A DNA stretch of 64,000 nt from Flavobacteriales bacterium (GCA_016721005.1 JADKJM010000007.1:164073-228072), one strand, 5' to 3'; shown: positions 8,657 to 16,981, numbered from the stretch's first letter. The notes: generated from the letters alone by a model not told the origin. Numbers and translations are program-made.

Positions 8657-8880
8657 GCTCCTCTTCCTCAGATCGCGCGACGGGCCACGAATGCCCGACC
8701 GTACGGTGCTCAGCGCGCTTCTGCTCAGCGCATTTCCCAGCTTGCTGCGCTTCCTTGCGTAGGTCGAACAGGTCTCCGCTGATGCCGTGCCTGCTTCGGT
8801 CAACGGCCTCTACCACAAGGTGGATCGATCACTTCTTGTTGGACTACGCTCATCTGTTGCTGATGCGCGAGTGACGTTGA

Positions 8881-11800
8881 TCACTTCACCTCGCGTGCAT
8901 TGTCGGCCTTGTTCCTGTCGAAGAAGAGGTAGTCGGGATCGATGATCGCGAGATCAGGCTTCTTGGGCAGGTGATAGGTGAAGGTATTAGCGCCAGTGGT
9001 CATCCGCTCTCGGTGCTTTCCGATAAGTATCAGGGGTGCCGCATCGCTGTCTGGAACGGTGTAGAAACCAAGGTCCATCCAGTCGTTCATGGGTGCTGGT
9101 GTTTCGTGGCCCAAGCTGTCGGCGTAGTTCTTCGCAGCGGTGATCGTGACCGTGATGTCGTAACCACCATCCGTGGTCTCCTTGCCTGACGTGCTGGTGA
9201 TGCCGTTGCTGTAAAAGGTGATCCGCTGCAGGTTGTCGTCGAGGAGATAGAGGAGACTATCGGGTGTCACCTTCCGGATCGCGGCGTAGAGATCCAGTGA
9301 GGTGGGGTATGGTGGCGGCGCATCGGCGAAGCGGTCCATGATCGACCTGAATGCGCTGTTCAACGTGTCCTCACCAAGGAAATCGCGCAGGCAGTACAAC
9401 GCGATGCAACCCTTGTAGTAATAGATGTACTCCCGGCCATTCTCCCTGATCAGCGGGGGCTCGCTTCGTGTTTCACGGCCACGGGCGCGGGCGTACATGT
9501 TGCCTTCGTAGCGTAGGAACTTGCGCATGCGATCACGACCGAACTCCTTTTCCATGGTCATCAAGGCTGTGTACTCCGCTATGCTTTCCACAAGCACCGA
9601 TGAGCCTTGCATGTAAGCGGGCGAAACCTGCATGCCCCACCATTGGTGCGCCATCTCATGGGCCACCACGAAGAACACCATATCGAGATCATCGGGCGCG
9701 GTGAGGTCCGTGATGAAGCCTTTGCTCTCCGAGTACGGCATCGTGCCAGGAAGCGATTGTGCGAAGTCGCTGAAGCGTGTGAACTCCACGATGCGTGCCT
9801 GTTTCTGTGGATACGGACCGTAGTGCGTGGTGCCGAAGTCCAGCGAGCGCTTCATGCTGGAGATCATGCGGGGCACGTTCACCGCGTGTGCCTTGTCGTA
9901 GTACACTTCGAGGTCGATGACCGACCCGGTGCCGGTGGTATCGCGCCATTTGTCGCGCGCCACTTCGTAGCGTCCGCTGCAGATCGGAACATTGATCATG
10001 GCTGGATGATCAACCTCGTATTGGAAGTAGTGCCGACCGTTCGCCGTCCATTCTTTCTTCAACGAACCGGCGCTCACTGCGATCTGGTCAGGCGCTGTGC
10101 TGATGGTGGTGCGGAAACGCATCAACCCACTGTTGGGGATCATCTGCGCCATGCGCTGCGCGGGATCTGCGCTGAGCGGTGGCATGCCGTCACTTTTCGG
10201 CAGGCCGTGCTCGGCGCGTTCGCCATTGTTCGTGAGTTCGGAGAGGCGCAGGTAGCCGATCACCGGCAACAGGTCGAGGCTGGTGAAGAAGGTGCCATTG
10301 TCCGTGAATTCCCGGAACGTGATCGGGTTCTCGAAGCCTTTCGCTCGGTAGGCGCCCTTCATCGCGAATCGCAATTCCGCACCAGGAAGCAGAGGTTCCT
10401 TCAGTTCGTAAATGCGGTAGCCGAGTTCCTCGTCATCAAGCACGAGCGTGGCGCCGGGTATGTCGATGCGCAGATCAGGATGCTCGGGCAGCGTGAAATG
10501 GATCGCATTGATCGCGGTGTTGTGCACATTGCGCACGACCACTTCCGCGCTGAAGGTGAACGCGCGCGCCTCGGGATCGAGGTCAACGGTGAGGTCCACA
10601 TCCGTGTAGTGCGGTTGCGGAAGTTCTTCGTAGGCCTTGAACGCTTTCTCGTAGCGCGCCTTCACGTCGTCTTCTTCAGCCTCCGTTGTGCGGTGGTTGA
10701 GGAGGTCCGTGTTGTAGTGGATCCATCCGCCGGTGATGAGCCAGAGGGCGATGAGCGGCAGCGTGACCTTCCATGATCGCCGTATCCGTGGAAGCGCACT
10801 GCGCATTCTCCAACGCGCTCCGGTCTCCTGTCCGCGCACTTGGAAGAACACGGTTAGCGCGAGCAATAGACATCCGAAGATCCACCAATACGCACTGAAC
10901 CACACCCACGGCACCCAATATGGGCCGAAGCCTGCGAGGTCGGAGTACTCGAGCGGTGGCGATCCCGAGAAGATGGTCAGCTGGTTCTCAATGTGCAGCA
11001 CTTCATAGGCGAAACCGCCTCCCACGAAAATGCCGATGAACACGAAGTAGCCGAGGTACTTGTTGTTCACCAGTGTGTGTGCCAGCATCGCCAGCATCGC
11101 GAAGGTTCCGAAGTACACCACCCCGGGAATGACCAGCAGGCGCACGTACAGCAGTGGCTCGATGCGCGTGTAGCCGACCGTAAGTTGGTATCCGGCACTG
11201 AAGAGCGCAGCGATGGTGTACATCGCGATCAGCAGCAGGAGCAGCGACGCGAACTTGGCAATGGGACCGATCCAATCCGCCGTGGGCAGCGCATCCTGGA
11301 TCTCGTCGGTGTGCAACTCGCGATCGGCCCAGATCAGTGCACCGCTGTAATAGGTGATCACCACCATCACGAATAGCAGGTATCGATCGGTGACCACCGC
11401 GACCATCTCGTAGGTCACGGGATAGAAGTGCATTCCGTAACCCGGCGATCGGTACAGGCAGCCGAGCACCACGCTGATGAGGCCAAGTATGGTTACGATG
11501 ATGAAGACGGGATCGCCGATGATGTGCAGAAAATGGGCAATGGCCGTTCTTCGGAAGTGCGTGAAGGAAGTGCGACCGTTGAAGGTGCGTGTGACAGCGG
11601 GCAACACCACATCCGCGGCGCGACCCAAACGCCCGGGATCCGTTTCCACGATCGCGGTGGTACGCGAGCGCCGCTCATGGAAGCTGAACCGCACATAGGC
11701 GAAGGCGAACACGAGTGCCGAGATCGCCAGCCAGATCACCCGGTTCCAGATGAGCGTGCTGTCCAGTGGAAGGAACAAGGTGTTCTTATCCGCGACCGTC

Positions 11801-12465
11801 CAATACTTCGTGGTCCAGGCGAGCAGGTTGCTACCGAACGGGTCAAGCATTGCGGCGAGATCCCCGTGCTCCAATGATCCCATCATCGTGCGCGAAATGC
11901 CGTAGCACACAATGAGCACGATGGCCGTGATGAACGAGGCGGTGGTGCTGCGCAGCAACGTGGCCACAGCGAAGATCACCGCCGAGGTGAAGAGCACGTT
12001 CGGCACGGCGATCAAGAGGATCGCTTGCAGGTGATGCATCAGGTAGAGCGGCCCCAACTTCTCCGGAGCGACCCACGGACAAAGGCTGGCGACCAGGATG
12101 CCGACCGAGATCCCGAGTGAAGGAAGCAACGCGATGAAGGTGCTGCCGAGGAACCTGCCGAGCAGGTGGTCGCGTTTCCGCACTGGCGTGCTGAAGATGA
12201 TCTCGGCCGTGTTGCTGGTGAACTCACGGATGGCCGCGACGTTCACGATGGCCGTCACCATCAGCAGGCTGAAGCCGGAGAACGTGCAGTAGAACCAATA
12301 GACATTGAAGGGCGCATTGCGATGCAGCAGTGGGTTATCCCGGAGGCTGAAGTCGTCGAACGCGGTAGCCATGAACGGTATGCCCGCGATCGCCGCGATG
12401 AAGAACCACAGCATGGGATGCCGCAGCCAGTAGCGCACTTCGAAGAGGAACAGACGGAGGATCAT
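8881..12465 (-). CDS. ABC-2-type permease fused to M1-family metallopeptidase
   Basis: A 1194-residue inner-membrane fusion. The start MILRLFLFEVRYWLRH begins a first permease half of six or so membrane helices, followed by a soluble segment and a second set of helices (about residues 340-610). A C-terminal extracytoplasmic region has an M1-peptidase fold, with zinc motif HEMAHQWWG near residue 934 and a downstream glutamate in VESIAEY. The substrate-binding loop reads PGTMPYSE where typical M1 aminopeptidases have GAMEN, so aminopeptidase specificity should not be assumed. The upstream in-frame extension is not convincing. Similar fusions in Bacteroidota usually accompany an ABC ATPase, but none is adjacent here. 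Divergent from hydA. Confidence 0.85.
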   Translation of the reverse strand: MILRLFLFEVRYWLRHPMLWFFIAAIAGIPFMATAFDDFSLRDNPLLHRNAPFNVYWFYCTFSGFSLLMVTAIVNVAAIREFTSNTAEIIFSTPVRKRDHLLGRFLGSTFIALLPSLGISVGILVASLCPWVAPEKLGPLYLMHHLQAILLIAVPNVLFTSAVIFAVATLLRSTTASFITAIVLIVCYGISRTMMGSLEHGDLAAMLDPFGSNLLAWTTKYWTVADKNTLFLPLDSTLIWNRVIWLAISALVFAFAYVRFSFHERRSRTTAIVETDPGRLGRAADVVLPAVTRTFNGRTSFTHFRRTAIAHFLHIIGDPVFIIVTILGLISVVLGCLYRSPGYGMHFYPVTYEMVAVVTDRYLLFVMVVITYYSGALIWADRELHTDEIQDALPTADWIGPIAKFASLLLLLIAMYTIAALFSAGYQLTVGYTRIEPLLYVRLLVIPGVVYFGTFAMLAMLAHTLVNNKYLGYFVFIGIFVGGGFAYEVLHIENQLTIFSGSPPLEYSDLAGFGPYWVPWVWFSAYWWIFGCLLLALTVFFQVRGQETGARWRMRSALPRIRRSWKVTLPLIALWLITGGWIHYNTDLLNHRTTEAEEDDVKARYEKAFKAYEELPQPHYTDVDLTVDLDPEARAFTFSAEVVVRNVHNTAINAIHFTLPEHPDLRIDIPGATLVLDDEELGYRIYELKEPLLPGAELRFAMKGAYRAKGFENPITFREFTDNGTFFTSLDLLPVIGYLRLSELTNNGERAEHGLPKSDGMPPLSADPAQRMAQMIPNSGLMRFRTTISTAPDQIAVSAGSLKKEWTANGRHYFQYEVDHPAMINVPICSGRYEVARDKWRDTTGTGSVIDLEVYYDKAHAVNVPRMISSMKRSLDFGTTHYGPYPQKQARIVEFTRFSDFAQSLPGTMPYSESKGFITDLTAPDDLDMVFFVVAHEMAHQWWGMQVSPAYMQGSSVLVESIAEYTALMTMEKEFGRDRMRKFLRYEGNMYARARGRETRSEPPLIRENGREYIYYYKGCIALYCLRDFLGEDTLNSAFRSIMDRFADAPPPYPTSLDLYAAIRKVTPDSLLYLLDDNLQRITFYSNGITSTSGKETTDGGYDITVTITAAKNYADSLGHETPAPMNDWMDLGFYTVPDSDAAPLILIGKHRERMTTGANTFTYHLPKKPDLAIIDPDYLFFDRNKADNAREVK

Positions 12466-12604
12466 GTATGGACCATACAGAATGCAAGGAAGGCCTTCCG
12501 GTAACAGATAACCCTTGTATCCGGCAAAAGTTGTCCGCTGCCGCAACGCCCGAACGATCGAACTCGCGAGTACATTGGAACCCGGTTCAATTAGCGAATG
12601 CGGC

Positions 12605-12655
12605 AATTAGCCTTTTTGCGAATGAGCCGTTCAGACATTCGCAAAAAGGCTAATT
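12605..12655. repeat. perfect 20-bp inverted repeat in divergent promoter region
   Basis: Left arm AATTAGCCTTTTTGCGAATG (12605-12624) and its exact reverse complement (12636-12655) are separated by 11 bases. A shorter related pair, ATTAGCGAAT (12590-12599) and ATTCGCTAAT (12652-12661), nests around it. It lies in the 210-bp gap between the divergent permease/peptidase and dihydropyrimidinase genes. It could be a cruciform-forming operator, a two-sided attenuator or a mobile repeat remnant. Confidence 0.8.
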
Positions 12656-12675
12656 CGCTAATCACCTCATTCCAC

Positions 12676-14055
12676 ATGTCCCTCCTCATCACCAACGGAA
12701 CCGTCGTCACCGCCGCAGACCTGCATCGCGCCGATGTCCTCATTGAAGGTGAACACGTGAAAGCCATCGGCCACGACCTGCACGCACCGAGCGCCGAAGT
12801 GATCGATGCGAAAGGGATGTTCGTGATGCCCGGCGGTATTGACCCGCATGTGCATTTGGACATGCCCTTCATGGGCACCTATAGCAGTGACAACTACGAG
12901 ACTGGCACACGCGCTGCGCTGCATGGAGGCACCACCACCGTCATCGACTTCATCCTGCAAACGCAAGGCAAGAGCCTGCGCCACGCGCTGGAACAATGGC
13001 AGGGCCGCATGAACGGTAACCTCTTCGGCGACCTCAGTTGGCACATGGCCGTCACCGATTTCAATGAGAACACGAAGAAGGAGGTGAAGGAGATGATCGA
13101 GCAGGAAGGCATCACGAGCTTCAAGACCTTCATGGCGTACAAAGGCGCGCTCATGATCGACGACCGCCAGATGGTGGGCCTGATGAACGAGGTGAAGGAA
13201 CACGGCGGCATGGTGACCGTGCATGCCACCAACGGCGACATGATCGACTTCCTGGTGCAGAAGCACCGAAGCGAAGGGAAGATGGCGCCGCTCTATCACT
13301 ACCTCAGTCAGCCAGAGATCACCGAGGCCGAAGCCAGCGGCCGCTTCGCCGACATGGCCTGGCACACCGGCGTGCCCGCCTACATCGTACACATGACCTG
13401 CGAAGGCGCACTGAACCACGTGCGCGATGCTGCCCGCCGCAACCAGCGCGTGCTCGCCGAGACCTGCATCCAGTACCTCTTGCTCGATGCCTCGCTCTAC
13501 GAAAAGCCCGACGGCGCGAAGTGGGTGATGAGCCCGCCGCTGCGCGAGAAGAAGGACATCGCCGCGCTGTGGGGTGCGATCGATCAAGGCACGGTGCAGG
13601 TGGTGGCCACTGATCATTGCCCCTTTATGATGGCGCAAAAGGCCATGGGCTCAGCTGATTTCTCAAAGATCCCCAACGGCCACCCGGCCATCGAACACCG
13701 CATGGAACTGCTCTTCAGCGAAGGCGTACACAAGAAGCGCATCACGCTGAACAAGTTCGTGGAAGTCACCGCCACCAACCCCGCGAAGATCTTCGGCATG
13801 TTCCCGCGCAAAGGCACCATCGGCATCGGCAGCGACGCGGACATCATCCTGCTCGACCCGAACGAGAAGCACACCCTCAGCGCCAAAACGCACCACATGA
13901 ACGTGGACTACAGCGCCTACGAAGGCATGCAACTCACCGGCAAGGTGAAGACCGTGATCCTGCGCGGTCAGGTCGCCATCGACAAAGGCGAGGTGAAGGT
14001 CAAGAAAGGGTATGGGCAGTTCGTGAAGCGGAACAAGGTTTCTGGAATGCTGTGA
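12676..14055 (+). CDS. hydA: dihydropyrimidinase / hydantoinase
   Basis: Zinc amidohydrolase that opens dihydrouracil, dihydrothymine or hydantoin rings to N-carbamoyl amino acids. The start MSLLITNGTVVTAAD is the usual opening strand, giving 459 residues. The binuclear metal site is visible: HVHLD (His58, His60), the lysine of FMAYKG (about residue 156, carbamylated in the family), HATN and the later VATDHCPF. The next enzyme of reductive pyrimidine catabolism, beta-ureidopropionase, lies downstream on the same strand. The 616-bp gap between them is occupied by a GxxExxY repeat-bounded element that appears to have been inserted between the genes. Confidence 0.92.
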   Translation: MSLLITNGTVVTAADLHRADVLIEGEHVKAIGHDLHAPSAEVIDAKGMFVMPGGIDPHVHLDMPFMGTYSSDNYETGTRAALHGGTTTVIDFILQTQGKSLRHALEQWQGRMNGNLFGDLSWHMAVTDFNENTKKEVKEMIEQEGITSFKTFMAYKGALMIDDRQMVGLMNEVKEHGGMVTVHATNGDMIDFLVQKHRSEGKMAPLYHYLSQPEITEAEASGRFADMAWHTGVPAYIVHMTCEGALNHVRDAARRNQRVLAETCIQYLLLDASLYEKPDGAKWVMSPPLREKKDIAALWGAIDQGTVQVVATDHCPFMMAQKAMGSADFSKIPNGHPAIEHRMELLFSEGVHKKRITLNKFVEVTATNPAKIFGMFPRKGTIGIGSDADIILLDPNEKHTLSAKTHHMNVDYSAYEGMQLTGKVKTVILRGQVAIDKGEVKVKKGYGQFVKRNKVSGML

Positions 14056-14059
14056 ATGC

Positions 14060-14165
14060 ATGGAACGCTGATGACGCTGAAAGCAGGGATGAATGCTGAT
14101 CTGAAAGGGAAGGAATGGAACGCAGATGACACTGAAAGGAGGGATGGACGCTGATATGAAAGGGG
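14060..14165 (+). repeat. left pair of direct repeats flanking GxxExxY gene
   Basis: Two tandem units start at 14060 (ATGGAACGCTGATGACGCTG) and 14115 (ATGGAACGCAGATGACACTG), 55 bp apart. Each continues with GAAAG, a purine-rich stretch, a GCTGAT word and ATGAAAGG or CTGAAAGG. They begin 5 bp after the hydA stop codon. The same unit occurs inverted after the gene and as a solo copy at 7189. Confidence 0.85.
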
Positions 14166-14170
14166 ATGAT

Positions 14171-14560
14171 ATGCAGGAGGAGTACTTGCATAGCGAGTTG
14201 ACGGAGCGGATCATCAAAGCGTTCTATGCGGTGTACAATGCGTTGGGGTATGGCTTCTTAGAGAAGGTGTATGAGAACGCCCTGTTCCTTGAGCTACAGG
14301 CGATGGGCCTGGCTGTCGTACGCCAAAGTCCGATCATCGTCACGTATGAAGGTGAGGAAGTTGGGCAGTACTTTGCTGATCTGTTGGTGGAGGACAGCGT
14401 GATCGTGGAGTTGAAAGCCGCCGAGACCATCTGCAAGGAACACGAGTACCAATTGATCAACTACCTCAAAGCAACACGCATCGAAGTCGGTCTTCTTCTC
14501 AACTTCGGAACCAAACCTCAAGTCAAACGAAAAGTCTTCACGAACTCTGATCTGCGCTGA
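14171..14560 (+). CDS. GxxExxY-family PD-(D/E)XK nuclease-like protein
   Basis: 130 residues from the preferred ATG; in-frame starts at 14126 and 14156 lie inside the repeat unit and would translate it. The family-defining motif is GYGFLEKVYENAL (GxxExxY). A core resembling the PD-(D/E)XK nuclease site follows: ADLLVEDSVIVELKA, where the aspartate and ExK are the expected metal and catalytic residues. The end LLLNFGTKPQVKRKV is typical of the family. Function is not established; nuclease-like activity is inference from the motif. The TGA stop lies inside the first right-hand repeat, so gene and repeats form one unit that separates two pathway genes. Confidence 0.85.
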   Translation: MQEEYLHSELTERIIKAFYAVYNALGYGFLEKVYENALFLELQAMGLAVVRQSPIIVTYEGEEVGQYFADLLVEDSVIVELKAAETICKEHEYQLINYLKATRIEVGLLLNFGTKPQVKRKVFTNSDLR

Positions 14561-14660
14561 TCCACTCTTTCCGCGTCATCTGCGTTCCATCGCACGTTCC
14601 ATCCACCCACCCAACTCAGAATCCGCGCTGATCCACTCTTTCAGCGTCATCAGCGTTCCA
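14554..14660 (-). repeat. right pair of repeats, inverted relative to the left pair
   Basis: Two units, 14554-14590 and 14625-14660, each reading GCGCTGATCCACTCTTTC followed by a CGTCATC-GCGTTCCA tail. The reverse complement (ATGGAACGC-GATGACGC...) matches the left-hand units. The first unit contains the stop codon of the GxxExxY gene, and the second ends 12 bp before the beta-ureidopropionase start. Confidence 0.85.
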
Positions 14661-14671
14661 ATCTTCAACAA

Positions 14672-15538
14672 ATGCCACGCAAGATCAAAAGCGGCCTCAT
14701 CCAAATGAGCCTTCCGATGACGGAGGGCGAAGGCACCATTCCGGAGATCATCGATGCCATGGTGCAGAAGCACATCCCGCTGATCGAGAAGGCGGGCAAG
14801 GAAGGCGTGCAGATCCTGTGTTTGCAGGAGATCTTCAACACGCCCTACTTCTGCCCCGGCCAGGACCGCAAGTGGTACGAGAGCGCGGAGAGCGTGCCCG
14901 GTCCCACCACGGAGTTGATGGCCACGTACGCCAAGAAGTACAACATGGTGATCGTGGTTCCGATCTACGAGAAGGAACAGGCGGGCGTGCTTTACAACAC
15001 TGCGGCGGTGATCGACGCCGACGGCACCTACTTGGGCAAGTACCGCAAGAACCACATCCCGCACACGAGCGGCTTCTGGGAGAAATTCTTCTTCAAGCCC
15101 GGCAACCTTGGCTATCCTGTCTTTCAAACGAAGTACGCCAAGGTGGGCGTGTACATCTGCTACGACCGCCACTTCCCCGATGGCGCACGATGCCTCGGAT
15201 TGAACGGCGCGGAGATCGTCTACAACCCGAGCGCCACCGTGGCTGGTTTGAGCGAGTACCTGTGGAAGCTGGAGCAACCCGCGCACGCCGCAGCGAACGG
15301 CTATTTCATGGGCTGCATCAACCGTGTGGGCGAGGAGAAGCCCTGGAACCTCGGCAAGTTCTATGGCCAGAGCTACTTCGTGGATCCGCGCGGACAGATC
15401 TTCGCACAGGCATCCCGTGATGACGATGAATTGCTCGTTGCGGAGTTCGATCTGGACATGATCGAGGAAGTAAGGAGTACGTGGCAGTTCTTCCGGGATA
15501 GGCGGCCGGAGACGTATGGGAAGATCGTTGAGTTGTAG
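14672..15538 (+). CDS. beta-ureidopropionase / N-carbamoyl-amide hydrolase
   Basis: Nitrilase-superfamily carbon-nitrogen hydrolase, 288 residues. The catalytic triad region is visible as the glutamate of LCLQEIFN, the lysine of KYRKNHIPH and the cysteine of VYICYDRHFPDG. The stretches NPSATVAGLSEYLWKLEQ and GCINRVGEE strongly resemble beta-ureidopropionases, which convert N-carbamoyl-beta-alanine to beta-alanine, CO2 and ammonia. It is therefore the natural partner of the upstream dihydropyrimidinase. N-carbamoylputrescine hydrolase is the main alternative. No dihydropyrimidine dehydrogenase is seen in the window, so the pathway here would start from a dihydropyrimidine or hydantoin unless that enzyme lies elsewhere. 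Confidence 0.88.
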   Translation: MPRKIKSGLIQMSLPMTEGEGTIPEIIDAMVQKHIPLIEKAGKEGVQILCLQEIFNTPYFCPGQDRKWYESAESVPGPTTELMATYAKKYNMVIVVPIYEKEQAGVLYNTAAVIDADGTYLGKYRKNHIPHTSGFWEKFFFKPGNLGYPVFQTKYAKVGVYICYDRHFPDGARCLGLNGAEIVYNPSATVAGLSEYLWKLEQPAHAAANGYFMGCINRVGEEKPWNLGKFYGQSYFVDPRGQIFAQASRDDDELLVAEFDLDMIEEVRSTWQFFRDRRPETYGKIVEL

Positions 15539-15800
15539 AACGCGGATCGACCTGATCGCCACAGCGAGGGCCATGTGGAGGCGATCGCACACGCTCGCGC
15601 GGCCGTGCTTGCAGAAGCTGATAGCGGGCGGCAAGTTGATGAACGCGGGGTTGTGATCCCTCCGTGGATGTGGCGGTTCCAGGCACATGAGCCACTGGTT
15701 CCGTGGGCTTTGAGGGTGGACGGGGCGGGCATCGGCATTGTCCGATGGTTCGCTCTGGCGGTTGGGTGCAGGCCTCTCCGAGTTCGGTGAGGCCCGCCGT

Positions 15801-16178
15801 AAGAATGCTGAGGCCTTCCGCAAGAATGATGAACCCCTCCGCAAGAATGATGAACCCCTCTGCAAGAATGCTGAACCCCTCCGCAAGAATGCAGAACCCC
15901 TCCGCAAGAATGCTGAACCCCTCCGCAAGAATGCTGAACCCCTCTGCAAGAATGCTGAACGCCTCCGCAAGAATGCTGAACCCCTCCGCAAGAATGCTGA
16001 ACCCCTCCGCAAGAATGCTGAACCCCTCTGCTAGAATGCTGAACCCCTCTGCAAGAATGCTGAGGCCCTCTGCAAGAATGCTGAACCCCTCTGCAAGAAT
16101 GCTGAAGCCCTCCGCAAGAATGGGGAGGCCCTCCGCACGAACGCAGAACCCATTGCATGAATGCTGACGCCCCTTGGG
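15801..16178. repeat. 21-bp tandem repeat array (about 18 units)
   Basis: Units of the form AAGAATGCTGAACCCCTCCG plus one C run head to tail with 0-4 changes each; the last two units (from 16137) are degenerate. Because 21 is a multiple of three, several frames on both strands stay open through it, which creates spurious long ORFs. Between 15539 and 15800, and between 16179 and 16313, I see no gene. A GCGGGCGGCAAGTTGATGAA motif at 15624 resembles the start of the 197-bp repeats further on. No conserved spacers are present, so this is not a CRISPR array. Confidence 0.9.
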
Positions 16179-16313
16179 GTGGAATGGCTGCACCTCCGAT
16201 CGTTCGCGGAACGGAATTGCGGGAAGAACGAGCGCCGCCGCTTATCTGATGCATCAGGCATGTCGCAGGGGCCATGGAAGAACCTTCGCACCACCTACCT
16301 GTATGGGGACATG

Positions 16314-16510
16314 ACGAGTGGGAAGTTGATGAATGCGGGCCTATGACGCACGGATCATCGGGTCTTACATTTGGGGAAAGATGCACCATGACCGCTGCCA
16401 GTAAGAAAGCGCTGCTCAAGAAACTGATCGAATCGGAACGGGATCCGGCGGTTCTTGATCTGGTGAACAATGTCTTGCAGCGCCGGACACGTGGGGTAGC
16501 CTTTCAAAGT
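16314..16510 (+). repeat. 197-bp direct repeat, copy 1
   Basis: Covers the leader and first 41 codons of the ParE-type antitoxin gene. It matches 16982-17178 with about nine mismatches and no gaps by eye. The two copies bracket the toxin gene, which points to a tandem duplication of the operon with later loss of the rest of the second copy. Confidence 0.85.
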
Positions 16511-16651
16511 GACATGGTGCAACGGGTCATGCGTGCCGAAGAGGACTACAAGGCAGGTCGATCCCAGACCTTGGAAGAGTTCGGGAAGGACATGGAGCAG
16601 TTCATCGATTCGCTCTATGTGAAAGCGGCGAAGCCAAAGAAGCACACGTGA
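16388..16651 (+). CDS. antitoxin of ParE-type toxin-antitoxin pair
   Basis: 87 residues, largely helical and charged (start MTAASKKALLKKLIESERD, end AAKPKKHT). I do not recognise a named antitoxin family. Assignment rests on size, position immediately before a ParE/RelE-fold toxin, and a 4-bp GTGA overlap with the toxin start. A central stretch, EDYKAGRSQTLEEFGKDM, could wrap the toxin as antitoxin C-termini do. The ATG at 16388 is chosen over an upstream in-frame start at 16274 because the longer N-terminus contains no plausible structure and spans the duplicated leader. Confidence 0.7.
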   Translation: MTAASKKALLKKLIESERDPAVLDLVNNVLQRRTRGVAFQSDMVQRVMRAEEDYKAGRSQTLEEFGKDMEQFIDSLYVKAAKPKKHT

Positions 16652-16947
16652 AGGTCCTCGTTCTTGCCCAAGCGAATGACAGCTTGAGGCGTTCGCTTCA
16701 ATACCTCTCCCGGTATTACGATCAACGCTATCTGCTTGCCTTGGAGCGTTTGATCCGACAGCGGATCAAGTGGCTGGCCGACAATCCGGGTGGTGGTCAG
16801 TTCGAACCGGAACTGGAATGGTCGAACAAGGGCTACCGACGACTGGTGGTCAAGGAATTCAAGATCATCTACCGTATCGATGACGAGGTGATCGTGGTGT
16901 ATGACATCTTCGACTCGCGAAGGGACCCGACGAGGATGAAGGGTTGA
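16648..16947 (+). CDS. ParE/RelE-family toxin
   Basis: 99 residues beginning at a GTG that overlaps the antitoxin stop. The body matches the RelE/ParE fold: an N-terminal helical pair (SLRRSLQYLSRYYDQRYLL), the middle motif ADNPGGGQFEPEL, and beta strands GYRRLVVKEFKIIYRIDDEV and IVVYDIFDSRRDP. The FKIIYRI and VYDIFDSRRDPTRM strands are typical of ParE-like toxins that act on gyrase or, in RelE relatives, cleave mRNA; the target here is unknown. The pair should be autoregulated by the antitoxin-toxin complex, though I cannot identify an operator. Confidence 0.85.
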   Translation: MKVLVLAQANDSLRRSLQYLSRYYDQRYLLALERLIRQRIKWLADNPGGGQFEPELEWSNKGYRRLVVKEFKIIYRIDDEVIVVYDIFDSRRDPTRMKG

Positions 16948-16981
16948 ACCGCCCTTGCTGCACTTTAGCGGTAAGCGGATC

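Larger units (their letters stand above)
14060..14660. mobile_element. putative repeat-bounded GxxExxY element
   Basis: The whole unit is two direct repeats, the GxxExxY gene, then two inverted copies, filling the gap between hydA and the beta-ureidopropionase gene almost exactly. The symmetric ends, a solo repeat copy elsewhere in the window and the interruption of a functional gene pair suggest a transposing or formerly mobile unit. No transposase or recombinase is present, so movement would need the nuclease-like protein itself or help in trans. Mobility is inferred. Confidence 0.55.

Noticed and set aside
8691..8880. Short reading frame MPDRTVLSALLLSAFPSLLRF with a TAG at 8760 and continued open frame
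   Set aside because: No recognisable family, composition is not convincing, and it has no start signal. I treat the gap 8657-8880 as non-coding.
15801..16178. Possible CRISPR array
   Set aside because: Units are contiguous with no unique spacers, and no cas genes are near.
14576..16470. Several long open frames across the 21-bp array and antisense to the beta-ureidopropionase gene
   Set aside because: They are open because the array length is a multiple of three. Outside the array they are arginine/proline-rich antisense readings without domain character.
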